64,000 nucleotides of DNA from Adiantum capillus-veneris. Lineage: Eukaryota; Streptophyta; Polypodiopsida; Polypodiales; Pteridaceae. The stretch is taken from contig CM043947.1 of the NCBI GenBank assembly GCA_014529385.2, positions 126,332,891-126,396,890 of the forward strand, in the 5' to 3' direction. The notes beneath the pieces are model-generated. The model did not search any database and was not told the DNA's origin. It saw nothing but the letters and a program-made list of their open reading frames with translations. Shown piece by piece: positions 43,271 to 55,148 of the stretch (position 1 is its first letter; the number at the start of each line of letters is the position of its first letter). Position numbers and translations under genes: made by a program.

Positions 43271-44345
43271 AAGTTCATGAGGATTGGGAAGAGGAAGATG
43301 AAACATTCCATAGGAGAAAGAAATAGTTCCTCACTTATCATTACTTTTCTTGCTAGCATATATAATAGCATAGTAATGAAGATGGAGAAGATGGCAAGCT
43401 TAAGCATTGAAGCATAGCTCTTGGTTGGATTTGCATTCCATAGCCAAGAGTGTTGGTGTAGGCTTTCACTCTCACAAGCTTGGAGAAGGAGGTGGTGTTC
43501 CTCAACTTTCACCAAGTGAGAATGGTGTTCCAAAATGAGTGTGTGTGATGGTGTATATCCCCCTAGCACCCCCCTTTCTTGCTTTGGGAAAAAATTCTAC
43601 TTGCTACAAGCTCATTGGACCCCTCTCCCCTTAGCCAATCACATCCAGCATGCAATCAAGCATATGGGTAGTGTTTTGACAAGTGTCCTCCTTACCCCTT
43701 AGAGAGAGAGAGCTTAAAAATATCTAGATATTTGTTAGATGAAAGAAGAATCTCATTGGATCCCTCTTTAGCCCAACCAATAGCATTCAATCACACCATG
43801 TGGTTAAGATTAGTGAGAGTCTGACATCTGTCCCATGTGCTCTTTTAGAATTCCCCTAACTTTGAGATTTTTATGCATAGGAAGTTTCTCAAGAAACTTC
43901 CTCATTAATTGAGTAGGTTCTCTTTTTGACTCAAGCATCTTACCCCCCATGCATAGGAAGATTCTCAAGCAACTTCCTCATTAAATGTGACAAGTACCTC
44001 AAGTACCTTAGTCATCAAGCATGACAAGCACCTTAGGTGGGGTTCCCACCTCAAGCACAGCCTTAGCTTGCTTAAGTTTAGGTCGAGTTCCCACATCAAG
44101 CACAACCCTAGCTTGATTAAGTTTAGGTTGAGTTCCCACCTCAAGCACAACCCTAGCTTGCTTAAGGTTCCCACCTCAAGCACAGCCCTAGCTTGCTTAA
44201 GTTTAGGTCGGGTTCCCACCTCAAGCTCAGCCCTAGCTTGCTTAAGGTCAAAGGACTTTTAACACTAACCATTGGAGGTCTTTAATGAAGCTAACCCTAA
44301 GGTCTTTTAATCTTCATTAGTTGCACATTTCTCTTTCGTAGACTA
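43271..44345 (-). repeat. Gypsy G1 LTR copy 5, truncated, abutting pol
   Basis: Reverse orientation, starting in the middle of the LTR. At about 44345 it joins the truncated reverse transcriptase of G1. This position suits a 3' LTR, but the join is internal to RT, so it reflects a deletion or recombination. The minisatellite with CACCTCAAGCACA(G/A)CC is clear at 44040-44250. Confidence 0.8.
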
Positions 44346-45525
44346 CCTCCATTTGGACTGATTAACCGATTGAATGTAGCTGGTGCATTAGTCAAGCCAG
44401 AAGGCATGACTAGATATTCATAAAGGCCAAACGTTGTACAAAACGCAGTCTTTAGGATATCTTCATTTACTATCCTTATTTGATGGTACCCATTTTTAAG
44501 GTCAATCCTATTGCAATAGGTAGAGCCTTGTAGCTTATCACATAGATCTTCTACCCGGGGTACGGGAAATTTGTTTTTGATAGTGATATGATTTAGTGTG
44601 CGATAGTCCACACACATGCGGTATGTACCATCTTTCTTTTGCACTAAAAGGACTGGAGAGAAAAAGGGAGAGAGCTAGGCCTCACCATTCCTTTGTCTAC
44701 CAATTCTTGTACTTGCCTCATGATCTCCTCTTGTTGAGCTTGTGAAACTCGATAGGGAGGTTTGTTAGGCAGTGAGCTTCCTGATAGGAGTTCAATTCGA
44801 TGGTCATCATCCCCTCGTTTTGGAGGTAAGTCCATAGGGATATCATCAATGAACACATCTTGGAATCCTTTTAGAAAGTTAGACAAGTCTAACTTTTCTT
44901 GATTCCTACCATTCACCTTTGATGAAACATTAGGATCTTTTTGGGATTCTTTGACAAAAATCATGTACACAGAAACTGAGCTTTTCATTGATTTATCAAG
45001 GGTGAGAGGATTCACAAGTGGTATAGTACGACCAGACTCATTAGCATCTATATACATAGTCTTTCCCTTGTAGATGAAGTAGATTATCCTTTCAGGGAAC
45101 TTCATGTTGGCAGCCATGCGGTTGAACCATGGTATCCCTAGGATAACATCCTCATGTTGGAGAGGAGAGATGAAGAAGTCTTCTTTGTTGACATAGCTTT
45201 GGACATAAAGCCTCAACTTCCCAATCAAGGGAGTAACGGAGGCTTGTTGTCCCTTAAAAGCGGCATCGGCCGTTACAGCATCTCCCATCTCAAAAGCTTG
45301 AATGCCCAACTTGGTGGCCAACTCCATTGATATGAAGTTGAGACCAGAACCACGGTCAAACAGGATGAAAGCATCATGCTCCCTTACCTTTCCCCAAGCA
45401 TAGGAGAGAGGTGATCCTTTGCAATGAGTATCCTCTTTTGAAGCTTCGATAGTGGAAGCTCTAGAGTCCAATTGCGAGCATTTCTTTTGGGGCAAGAACG
45501 ATAGCCATGTCCTTGCTCCCCACAC
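44345..45525 (-). pseudogene. Gypsy G1 protease and truncated reverse transcriptase
   Basis: Reverse strand. The CCHC knuckle CFKCGEQGHGYRSC straddles 45535-45490. The protease site reads ILFDRGSGLNFIS, with Arg where the family has Ser or Thr after the catalytic Asp. The RT follows with a [14 protein letters not shown] block, YHQIRI, and finally LTNAPATFN near 44360. The polymerase YxDD, RNase H and integrase are absent because the sequence joins an LTR. A frame break lies near 44644. The element cannot move on its own. Confidence 0.88.
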
Positions 45526-46811
45526 TTAAAACATTTGTGATCCTTGCAAAAATTTTCAAGCTCTTCAGGAGAGAGTTTATTTTTACCTTTGTAAACTCCT
45601 TTCTCCTGGACTGATTGTTGTTGTTGTTGTTGTTGTTGGAATGGCCGTGGGAAAAATTTTGGGCATTAATTTTTCCCTTTGCATCACTTTTGTCTTTATT
45701 TTCCATGGGTTTGACATTTCGTCTAACCCCTTGTTGGAAATTGATGCATGAAGCAACCATGGTATGGTGTATTACTTTGCTGATAGAGTTAGGCCGTTGA
45801 GAGTTGACATACTCGGCCATCTCCTCAGGTAATCCTGCACAGAATTGTTGTTTTTGCTCAGCAAAGTCTATCTTTTGAAAGACAGTAGCCTTGAGATGTA
45901 AATCCCAAAACTTTTCCACATATTTGTGGATAGACTCATGAGAGAGAAGTCTTAAACTCCTCCATTCGGTGAGCACTTTGTCCTTTACATCACTTGCAAG
46001 GAATTGCTTCATGATGGAAACTCGTAGAGTTTTCCATGTCTTTGGTGCTTCGCCATTGCCTCGAAGACTAGCCCACCATTGATGAGCCGATTTTTGGAAG
46101 TGCATAGCTACATGGCGTAGCTTGAAGGACTCTCTAAAGACCTCGTCTCCAAAGGCCGCATCAAATTGTTGGATGAAGGCCAATACTTTGTCGGTAGCAC
46201 CAAAGGTTCCATCATAGGTGAGAAAAGAGATACTCTTTCCTCCCTCTTTGAACTTCTTGAGCTTTTGTGACCTTCACCATGCAGGGAAAGATTTGCGATG
46301 TCCTCCCCTCTTATATTCTCTAGGAGAATAGCCATAGCTTTCATCGGTAGAGGAGGAAGGTGAATAAGAAGGAGAAGAGGGTGACCTCTTTCTTGCCCTT
46401 TTCTTCCTTGGTTTTTCTCTCTTCCCTTTTGGAGTGACGAGGAGAAGGACTATGGGTTAACCGTTTCCTCTTGGGAGGAGTTGGCGATCGTTTAGTCCTC
46501 CTTCTTTGTGGAGCCACATCTTTGGAGGAATTTAGGGATTCATTGCTTTCTTGATCTTTGGATTCCTCCTCTCGTATGGGAGAGAGTCTTCTTTTGGGGG
46601 TCTCTTCAAGAGGCCTCGTAAGCTCTCTCTCCTCTTGGAGAGGAAAGGAAATCCCATAAGAACGAAGTTGTTGAGTAACTTCGGCTTGCATAGCTTGTTG
46701 CAACCTAGTGATAAGATAATTAACAAACATTGGAGAATCATCATTGGCACCTTCATGTGCAAAATCAAAGTTATCAATGTTCATTCTCCTCTCTTGATTA
46801 TTGTCAGCCAT
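45461..46811 (-). pseudogene. Gypsy G1 gag
   Basis: Start at 46811 (MADNNQERRMNIDNF), chosen because the forward G2 gag starts the same way. An acidic N-terminus, a Pro/Ser/Arg/Lys-rich middle and a gag core (TLRVSIMKQFLASDVKDKVL, then CAGLPEEMAEYV near 45800) are followed by a poly-Asn tract and the zinc knuckle. A frame change near 46250-46350 and another near 45550 interrupt it. Confidence 0.85.
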
Positions 46812-47212
46812 GCTAATTAAACTTATGTGTTTACTTAGTGTATGCTTTGGCAATTCAAAACCTTAGTTGTTACTCCTCTTAGCCTTTGAAAATAGGCACT
46901 TAAGTATCTACACCCACGGCTCGAATTGGTTAATTACAGAGAGTAGTGGAGTGAGTCTAACATAGCGAAGTTGTCAAGGGATAGCTCCTTTCGGACGTCT
47001 TATGGCTCAATAATGGTAAATCCATAGGCAAGTCTAAATAGACTCCATTATTAAGTCCAAAGCTCCCGAAGTGTGCACCATATCCCACATAGTGGGCTCA
47101 ACTAAACCGATAATAGATCCCAGTCCCACTTACCCTAATATAATTAGCAAAATCAACCATTAATAGGCTACTTAAGGACCTCTCTTCTTAAGCAAGAAAA
47201 GAGAAACTAAAT
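46812..47212 (-). other. Untranslated leader of gypsy G1
   Basis: Non-coding interval between the primer site and gag. About 240 bp of it recurs at 38578-38817. Confidence 0.8.
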
Positions 47213-47225
47213 GCTCTGATACCAA
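47213..47225 (-). other. Primer binding site of gypsy G1
   Basis: Reverse complement TTGGTATCAGAGC directly abuts the LTR. Confidence 0.92.
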
Positions 47226-48697
47226 TGTAATGGATATGGCCTATGAACTTTGAGATTTGCAAAATTAGGAAAGTAGGTGAAGCACTTTTAAGAGATTACT
47301 TTGTGAGCATAGCGGGTGAACTTAATTGATGGTAGCAACATAAACATGGTACTTAGTTAACTTGGCATGAACAATACTTTTGCAAGAGAGAGAGTTTAGA
47401 GAACATGACAATAGTTGAGAACCGGATTCATATGGAGCCGGTCCCCCCTCCAATAGGCATTTGTATTATAGTTTCTCCCATCAAGAGAGACTTGGTACAA
47501 TACAATCTTTGTGTTCCTTGTGACCTTGGTGATGCAATGAAGATGGAAAGCTTCATGCATAACAAACATAACATAACATAAACTTGAAGAAAGCATTAAC
47601 TATCCCAAGCCTTAGTCCCAAGGCCTCAAACACCTTCGAAGGTGCAGAGAGCTAGCGGGGAATGAGGATAGGAAAGAGGAAGAAGAAACATTCCATAGGA
47701 GAAAGAAGTAGTTACTCACTTATCATTACTCTTCTTGCTAGCATACATAATAGCATAGTAATGGAGATGGAGAAGATGGAAAGCTTAAGCATTGAAGCAT
47801 GACTCTTGGTTGGATTTGCATTCCATAGCCAAGAGTGTTGGTGTAGGCTTTCACTCTCACAAGCTTGGAGAGGTAGGTGGTGTTCCTCTACTTTCACCAA
47901 GTGAGAATGGCTTCTCAAGTAAGTGTGTGTGATGGTGTATATCCTCCTAGCACCCCCCCTCCTTGCTTTGGGTGAAAATTCTACTTGCTACAAGCTCATT
48001 AGACCCCTCTCCCCTTAGCCAATCACATGCAGCCTGTAGTCAAACACATGGGTAGTCTTTTGACAAGTGTCCTCCTTACCCCTTAGAGAGAGAGAGCTTG
48101 AAAATATGTAGATATTTGTTAGGTGGAAGTAAAAGCTCATTGGAGCCCTCTTTAGCCTGAATGCACCCATGTGGTTAAGCTTAGTGAGAGTCTAACATGT
48201 GTCCCATGTGCTCTTTTAGAATTCCCCTAACTTTGAGATTTTTATGCATAGGAAGTTTCTCAAGCAACTTCCTCATTAAGTGAGTAGGTTCTCTTTTTGA
48301 CTCAAGCATCTTACCCCCCATGCATAGGAAGCTTCTCAAGCAACTTCCTCATTAAATGTGACAAGTACCTCAAGTACCTTAGTCATCAAGCATGACAAGC
48401 ACCTTAGCTGGAGTTCCCACCTCAAGCTTAGCCCTGCCTAAGTTTAGGTCGGGTTCCCACTTCAAGCACAGCCCTAGCTTGCCTAAGTTTAGATCGGGTT
48501 CCCACCTCAATCACAACCCTAGCTTGCCTAAGGTTCTCACCTCAAGCACAACCTAGCTTGCTTAAGGTCAAAAGGACTTTTAACACGAACCATTGGAGGT
48601 CTTTAATGAAGCAAACCCTAATGTCTTTTAAGCTTCATTAGTTGATCTTGCTCTTTGACATACCATCTCTCATTTGGGCCCCTTTACCATTGGCCCA
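47226..48697 (-). repeat. Gypsy G1 5' LTR (about 1.47 kb) with internal minisatellite
   Basis: The reference copy of this LTR in the window. Reverse orientation, ending in CCATTACA next to the primer site. At about 48410-48560 it carries four tandem units of roughly 40-45 bp containing CCCACCTCAAGCACA...CTAGCTTGCC. It abuts the G3 element region at about 48698; the exact outer edge is not certain. Confidence 0.85.
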
Positions 48698-48699
48698 TG

Positions 48700-48956
48700 T
48701 GCGCTCCTTGCCGCACTGTCGAAGCAAGGGACTTGTTGATACACCGTGTACGAGCCGCAGACAGAGAGCCGCAGACAGCTCCAAGCACACAACTAGTTTA
48801 ACTAGTAAGCTCAAGAGGGCAATGGTGTGTCACTCACCGCCTTATGCTCCTGCCGTAGAGGATTCCTCGCCGCGAAGAAGAGGGAGACGCCGCTATGCCG
48901 CGCTCAACCGCCTCGCCGCCGTCGTGCCGCCGCAACGCTCGATCCCACACACACTC

Positions 48957-49038
<82 letters not shown>

Positions 49039-49349
49039 ACACACACAAGGAGATGGTGAAGGAGAAGGTGGAGATGGAGCAAGAGCAGCTTCTATTGCAC
49101 ACTGAGAGAATGAGTAAAAATTAGGTTTAGTTGGCTTTTATATGAGCTCACCCCATTCACACTTGGGCGCCCATGCTTAGCCAACTAACCCTAGCATGTT
49201 CGTGTTAGAGTGCGCCTCTCATCGGCGATCACTCTACCTTTCCCTATTGGACCAACAAGCCCGGTGCCTGACTCTACTTAAATAAATAATACGGTTACAA
49301 TGTCCGTCGTAGGCGATAGGGTGTCCGTGAGCCACGAGGGTTAACATTG
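48700..49349 (-). repeat. Candidate 3' LTR of gypsy G3
   Basis: On the reverse strand a polypurine tract (GGAAGGGGGG, 49352-49361) is followed by TGTTAACCCTCG, an LTR-like start, then a TATA-like ATATAAAAG near 49140 and a compound microsatellite. The 5' LTR is outside the window, so the call cannot be verified by comparison. Confidence 0.4.
48961..49036. repeat. Compound microsatellite (TC)n(AC)n
   Basis: About 17 TC units followed directly by about 21 AC units, the same design as 901-976. Open frames across it on both strands are artefacts. Confidence 0.97.
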
Positions 49350-49361
49350 CCCCCCTTCCTG

Positions 49362-50566
49362 ATGTAGATTCCGTCCTCGGAAGCTATTGAGTTGAAGCTT
49401 GGTAAGTCCATGTTGTAGAGCATCTAGATTTGAATCTGCAAGGCAAAGTCACTGTTTTAGCAAGCGGAATTATATTGCCATAAATCATGAGGGGAATGTA
49501 AAGTACATGTGGAAATGAGTAAATGCAAGATTTATGAAATGTTAAACTGCCATTAAGGACAAATAAATTGCACTTTGAGTAAATTAATTAATCAAGAGTT
49601 TTGAGCTTATGGGTGAGTCTATCAATTAGTTAGCTATGACTAAGGTTAAAACAACTACTCTAGTACTAGCTAAGCTAAGAAGATTATCTAAATGCAAGAT
49701 TCCCTAATTATGCTTTTCAGCTTTGATTAGCCAACTCGCTCTCACAACTGCAAACAAAATCTTGAAATGTTAACTGTAAGCTCAATGGAAGTCTTTTAAT
49801 TTTTTTTAATTTTTTTTAATTTTTTATACTTTTTTACTTTGGGTCACAATCATGTGACGTGTGTGCTTATTTTGTATGTCCGGGGTTTTTTGCTTCTCAA
49901 GGAAAAGCGCCCACACTGGGAACCTCTAGGGCTCTAGTACCATAGACAATACATGTGAGTGAAGTACCAATTCAAGCCAGGATTTCTCTTCCAGCGTAAG
50001 ATTTTTCATTTGTGGCACTTATGTTTTTTTGCTTCCATTTCCTTGGTATTGGCACTAGTGTTTTTTGTTGTTTGAGTGAGCAAGCCTTTCTCTGCCTAAA
50101 ACATTTCTAAGGTCTCAAATACTCGGATAATTTTATTAGCTAGGCCTAGTGGTCAAGTAAATGAGTTAACCTAAAGTCACGGTCTCCTAATCTCAAGGCT
50201 CATCCATAAGATTAAACTGGAGTTTAATCAACTTAAGCAAAGACAAATTTATACATCTATAATGGCAGATAACATCATAACTATTGCACTCAAACAAAGA
50301 ATGAAAAATCATTATTAGCAATTACACATATCCACCAACATGAATCATGGAAAGTAGTACACCTGGAGGTATGGAGTGGCTCATTTCGTTGAAGCAGATG
50401 TCCTCAGCCATGTGGATGGAGATCCATATAAGTCCTACCTAACACATCCAAAAACAGGCACTATACCTCTAGGAGGCATGTCAGTGTGAAAAATTAAAAC
50501 TCCTAAAAAACAAACTCAAAACACAATCTGGACCCCTAACCTACCTATCTGTCACCCCTTTTAGAA
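49362..50566. other. Non-coding interval in the 3' part of gypsy G3
   Basis: AT-rich, including a triple TTTTTTTAA-type repeat near 49800-49830. No coding frame or recognised motif. Confidence 0.5.
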
Positions 50567-50989
50567 TCAAGGAAAGAGGATATTATATAAACCGGGTGGC
50601 CACCCTAAGGCTAGGCCTCTATCCTCATCATCTAGATAAATAAAATCGTTGTCCGTGAGGCCATAGTCTTCCTCGGTCTCTATTAGTTCCTCTTCATCAT
50701 CCTCTTGTGCAAGCATGCTAATCAAGAACCTCGCGATGCGTGGATCCTCATCTTGTGCAAAAGAATAAGCATGTGCCATTGGAGACACATTCCCTACTGG
50801 GTAGGGATCACTAGTTAGCCATAGACGTATCAGCCATTCTAACTCCTCAAAATTTCTCTCACATGCAAGGCTCTCTATCAAATCCCATTCGCAAGAAATT
50901 ATAGGGTAGCATACGTAGAACACTTGAGGAAAAGACAAAGGGTACCTTTCATCAAAAATAGAAGTGCATGCCTCTGGTGAAGTAGCCAT
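50567..50989 (-). CDS. Small acidic protein of gypsy G3 region, unknown function
   Basis: An intact frame of about 140 codons. I prefer the start at 50989 (MATSPEACTS) over 50998. The middle has FEELEWLIRLWLTSD, and the C-terminal third is strongly acidic (QEDDEEELIETEEDYG, then IYLDDEDRG). No known domain. It is preceded by a TATA-like sequence at about 51161-51170 and a 170-bp leader, so it may have its own promoter downstream of the G3 polyprotein. It could be an extra gene carried by the retroelement or a captured host gene. Confidence 0.5.
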   Translation of the reverse strand: MATSPEACTSIFDERYPLSFPQVFYVCYPIISCEWDLIESLACERNFEELEWLIRLWLTSDPYPVGNVSPMAHAYSFAQDEDPRIARFLISMLAQEDDEEELIETEEDYGLTDNDFIYLDDEDRGLALGWPPGLYNILFP

Positions 50990-51160
50990 TTCTGACAAGA
51001 CAGATAGATTTGGTTAGGCCTTTAAAACATAAGAGTTGTTTTGGTGTGTTGCTTGAATTGACACGGTGAATTTGGACTTATATGTAAGATTTGATAGGGT
51101 GCTCTCTCGTTGCTAGTCGCTCTTGCTCTTTACTATTTTTGTTTTTTGTGAGTATAAGCC

Positions 51161-51170
51161 TATATATATA
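51161..51170 (-). promoter_or_regulatory. TATA-like box upstream of the small acidic gene
   Basis: TATATATATA on the reverse strand about 170 bp before the ATG at 50989, followed by an A-rich leader. A polypurine tract (AAGGAAGGGGGGA, about 51249-51262) lies just upstream and could instead mark the start of an LTR. Confidence 0.4.
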
Positions 51171-51269
51171 CATTCCCTAAGATTGGAATTGAGAGGTCAG
51201 GGAGCAAGGTTGAGAGGGGAGCGAGTGAATGATTGATGTTAGCAAACACTCCCCCCTTCCTTGGGTAGA

Positions 51270-52301
51270 TCATACCTTTTGGAATGAGGTCGTCACCTTT
51301 TGAAACCAATTGTTCCAAGTTGTTATGGGTGAAGGTTTTAACCAATAGTTTTCGACCGCCCTATGTGTTTCATCTAGTTGCAAGGGTGGTAAGGTACTCT
51401 CCCATGATTTTATTTGCAACGTTGTTGTAGGTGGTGAACTTACCCCGGGAGGTGCAAACTCTTTCGTGCTTGTATGGATATTTACAGTGGTAGGTGGAGG
51501 TTGTGTCAAAGCTTCTATTTGCGTATAGGAACTACATGAAGAGCAAGAAGCTTCATTTGATTTCCCTGTTCTTGAGCTAGGTGGAACAAATCGTTCTTTC
51601 TTTGGTACCCAAACTAGCTCTAGATCGGGTGTGTAACATTCCATGATTTTTTCCTTTCCGCGATTTTCAATTTGTTTTGGAGCCACCGGATTGGGTTTAC
51701 ATGGGCCAGGTGACAGGTAAGAGTACACTTTACATTTGGGCACCCAGATTTGATCATTTCCTTCATAGTATCCTTGGGCTTCCAATAGTCGTTTAGGAAT
51801 CCAACGCAACGTTTCTTTACATTTCTTGGAGTGAGTGGGACGGTTCTTTCTAGGTTTCCGTTTTTTTGCATCAACCATGCTCACTACAGGGGCTTTAGGG
51901 ACCCACTTGTATGTTTTCTGTGTTATATTAGGATGGTTCTTGTGTGTCTCAAGCTTTCTTTTAACTACATCAGTTGAAGCTCTAGAGAGTTGGGCTATGG
52001 GGACGTATGGTTCAACCTCCTGGACATGCAATGTCTTGGGTTTTATTTCCTTAGGCAATATCTCAGGGACTATGGCTTGAGTGGTAGGGCTAAGAGTTGG
52101 TTTTTGCGTTGTAACACCCCCAGTCCCCCAATCAATAGTGCATTTGGTGGCTATCATCCACGTGCGGCCTAGGTTTATATTACCCTCCATAGTTCCAGTA
52201 GGCATGACCAAAAAGTCTTGAGCTACAATTCCATTGTCATAACTGACAGAAGTGTGCCAGATTCCAAAAACCGTAGTTTTTTTCTTGTTGACACCCTTGA
52301 C
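51270..52301 (-). pseudogene. Gypsy G3 polyprotein tail: end of second protease plus W(V/I)PK repeat region
   Basis: In the same frame as pol, directly after its TAA at 52302. The first about 60 codons complete a retropepsin-like domain (FGIWHTSVSYDNG, AQDFLVMP, INLGRTWMIA) begun in the last residues of pol. Then a basic, Pro-rich region follows, with four spaced motifs YKWVPKAP, LRWIPKRL, IWVPKCK and VWVPKKE, a Ser-rich stretch, and a C-terminus ending at 51270. The repeat region has no recognised function. Without the TAA this would be part of a single very long polyprotein. Confidence 0.6.
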
Positions 52302-55148
52302 TTAGATAATACTCTCAGATAGAGGTGGCTTCCCTAACTGACACCACACCCCATAGGATAGCAGATTATATTTAGCACCCGTGTCCAATAAGGCGTTATA
52401 TAGCACTTTTCCATAGGCACTGTTTAACTCAATAGGGTATCGTAGAGGTGTGTCAGAGTCCAACCCCTCCTCTTCGATTTCCACGTGGAATGCATTTGTG
52501 ACTCCAAGGTTAGCCTCTCGTTTTTGTCTTATACGTTGTTGTCGCTCCTTAGCCTCAGCTTGAGCTTGTATCTTGTTTAACTCGGTTTGTGCTTTGGCGG
52601 CCTTTTTTTGATGAATGGCCCGTAGTTCTTCTTGGCTTAAAGGATCATAATATCTTTTGAATTTACTCCCATTGAGGAATCCAATGGTTTCAACTCCATC
52701 AAGAGTTTCCACACGAAGGGTACCTTGTGGGGTAATTTCACATACTCTATATGGTCCTTTACCAGCATATTTCAACTTTTTCTTCTCTTTACGTACTCCA
52801 TACATAAGGACTTTATCACCAACTTTGATGTCCTTGTCCTTCACATGGCGATCAAACCACTTCTTTCTCCTATCCTTTTCCACAAGAGCATTTTGCACAG
52901 CCAACTGTCTCTCTTCGTCTAGTTTTTCTAAGATATACAAACGCTCGGTTAAGGGGTTACCATTCCATCCTTCTTGTGAAGCTACCCTAAGACTAGGAAT
53001 GACAAACTCCCAAGGCATAACCGCTTCTTGGCCGTATACCATTTTGAATGGCGTACAATTAATAGCCACTTTATGAGCAGTACGATAAGCCCATAGAGCA
53101 GATGTCAACTTCAAATCCCAATCAGTGCGATGAGCTTCTACCATCTTGGTTAAAATAGAGATTAGAGTCTTGTTGGTGCTCTCGGCTTGTCCATTAGCTT
53201 GCGGGTAATAAGGTGTAGACTTATGGTGGGATATCATAAAGGTCGTGGTAAGCTCTCTTATTACCTCATTTATAAAATGGGTACCATTATCACTAACAAT
53301 TTCAAAAGGGCAACCAAATCTTGTGATAATGTTCTCAAAAAGAAACTTAGCTGTTGTCCTCGCGTCAGCTTTTTGTGAAGCCTTAGCTTTAGCCCACTTT
53401 GTTACATAGTCCGTAGCAACTAGAATATATCGAGATTGAGTGTTGCGAGCTGCAGGACTAATTGGACCTACAAAGTCTAAGCCCCATTTTTCAAATGGTT
53501 GGGTTACTTTAATAGGATGTAAGGGCATTCTGTCTTTGCGCTGTGTGGTCTTGTAACGTTGGCACTCATCACACGCTTTTGCAAAAAGTGATGCATCCTT
53601 AAATAAAGTTGGCCACCAATAGCCTGATTGTAGCACCTTTCTAGCAGTCAGGTCTCCTGAAAAATGACCTCCTGCTATGCCCATATGTGCTTCTTGCAAG
53701 ATATACAAATATTCATCCTCGCGGGCACAACGCCTAAGAATATCATCCATGCCTAATCTATACAGAGTTCCGGCAATCAAACAATAGGGTTCACATTCTT
53801 TTACTAGCCTTCGAGCGATATCCTTACGAAGTTCCTTGGGTGGAAAACCATTAACTAAAAAGTTAACAATGTTCTCACTCCATTCAGGCATAGTCTCAAC
53901 TATGAATAGGGAAGTATCGGGTAATTCATCATCAACTCCTGTAGGGGCTTCACCATTGGGTATGCGAGACAAATGATCAACCATGACGTGCCTTTTACCG
54001 GGTCTCACTAAAATCGTGAAATCAAACTCCAGAAGAATTAACAACCATCGTGTGATTCTTCCTGTGGAGCATGGCTTGTTTACCAGATACAGCAACGCTT
54101 GATGATCCACATAAAATACAAACTTGTTTGCCAGAAGGTAGTAGCGAAATTTCTTTACTGCATAAACCATTGCCAAACCTTCTCGCTCTGTAGTGGTGTA
54201 GTTCCTTTCAGCATCGTTCAATTGACGGCTTGCAAAGCTAATGGGATAGTCCAATTTATGTTCTCCTGGTTGAGTGAGAACACACCCAATAGCAAAGTTT
54301 GATGCATCAATATGCACATGGAAAATGACATCCCAGTTAGGTGTCCTTAAAATCGGAGCACTTGCTAGTGTTTTCTTCAATTGTTCATAGGCCTGGTCAC
54401 ACTCTTCAGTCCATTTAAATTCAATGAGAAGCTTGTACAAAGGACGTGCTATCTCAGCGAAAAATAAAATAAACCGTCGATAATAACCCACGTGTCCCAT
54501 GAACCTTTGAACTCCCTTGTAATTGGTTGGTGGTGGTAACTCTAGAATCACTTTAATTTTGCTCTCATCGGTTGAGATACCATTCTTGGATACTATATGC
54601 CCTAAAATAACTCCATGCTTGACCCAAAATTGGCATTTGAACGGGTTCAATGAGATACGATATAACCTACACTTTTCAAACACCTTCCGCAAACATGATA
54701 GATGTTCCTTCCAAGAAGAGTAAACACAAAGGTCGTCTAAGAAAGCTTCACAAAGCTCACTTAGATATTCTTTAAAAGCAGTGTTTATTAATCGTTGGAA
54801 TGTAGCAGGGGCATTTGTTAAGCCAAAAGCCATCACACGAAATGCAAACACGCCAAATTCTGTGATGAAGGCAGTTTTAGCTTGGTCCTCTAGCGCTATC
54901 GTGATTTGGTTGTAGCCTGAGTACCCATCTAGAAAGCTATAAGCTTCCTTGCCTGCAACTCTTTCGAGTACATGTTCGGAATATGGTAGGGGGTAATGGT
55001 CTCTTCTAGTAGCTGCATTAACTTTTTTGAGGTCCACGCACACCCTGAGTTTCCCATTCTTTTTTGGCACGATAACTATTGGAGACACCCATTCAGAGTG
55101 TTCAATAGGATATATGAACCCACATTTGATAAGCTTTTCTAGTTCTTC
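52302..55148 (-). pseudogene. Gypsy G3 pol: reverse transcriptase, RNase H, integrase and start of a second protease
   Basis: About 948 codons open between a TAA at 55149 and a TAA at 52302. In order: RT ([41 protein letters not shown] as the YxDD site); RNase H (HIDASNFAIG, TTEREGLAMVYA, YVDHQALLYL); integrase HHCC zinc finger (EAHMGIAGGHF...CDECQR); and catalytic core (GLDFVGP, VSDNGTHF, then QAESTNKTL giving D, D, E). A KGPYRVCEI module near the end of integrase is followed by a coiled-coil-like Lys/Gln-rich linker, and then by LYNALLDTGAKYNLLS, a canonical protease DTG site. Order RT-RH-IN is Ty3/gypsy. All catalytic residues are present. Confidence 0.92.

Noticed and set aside
37700-48560. 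LTR minisatellite blocks as a CRISPR-like array
   Set aside because: Units are contiguous and diverged without unique spacers, and they lie within eukaryotic LTRs.
48642-49124. Open frames through the compound microsatellite
   Set aside because: The predicted proteins are alternating Ser-Leu and Thr-His tracts produced by the dinucleotide repeats.
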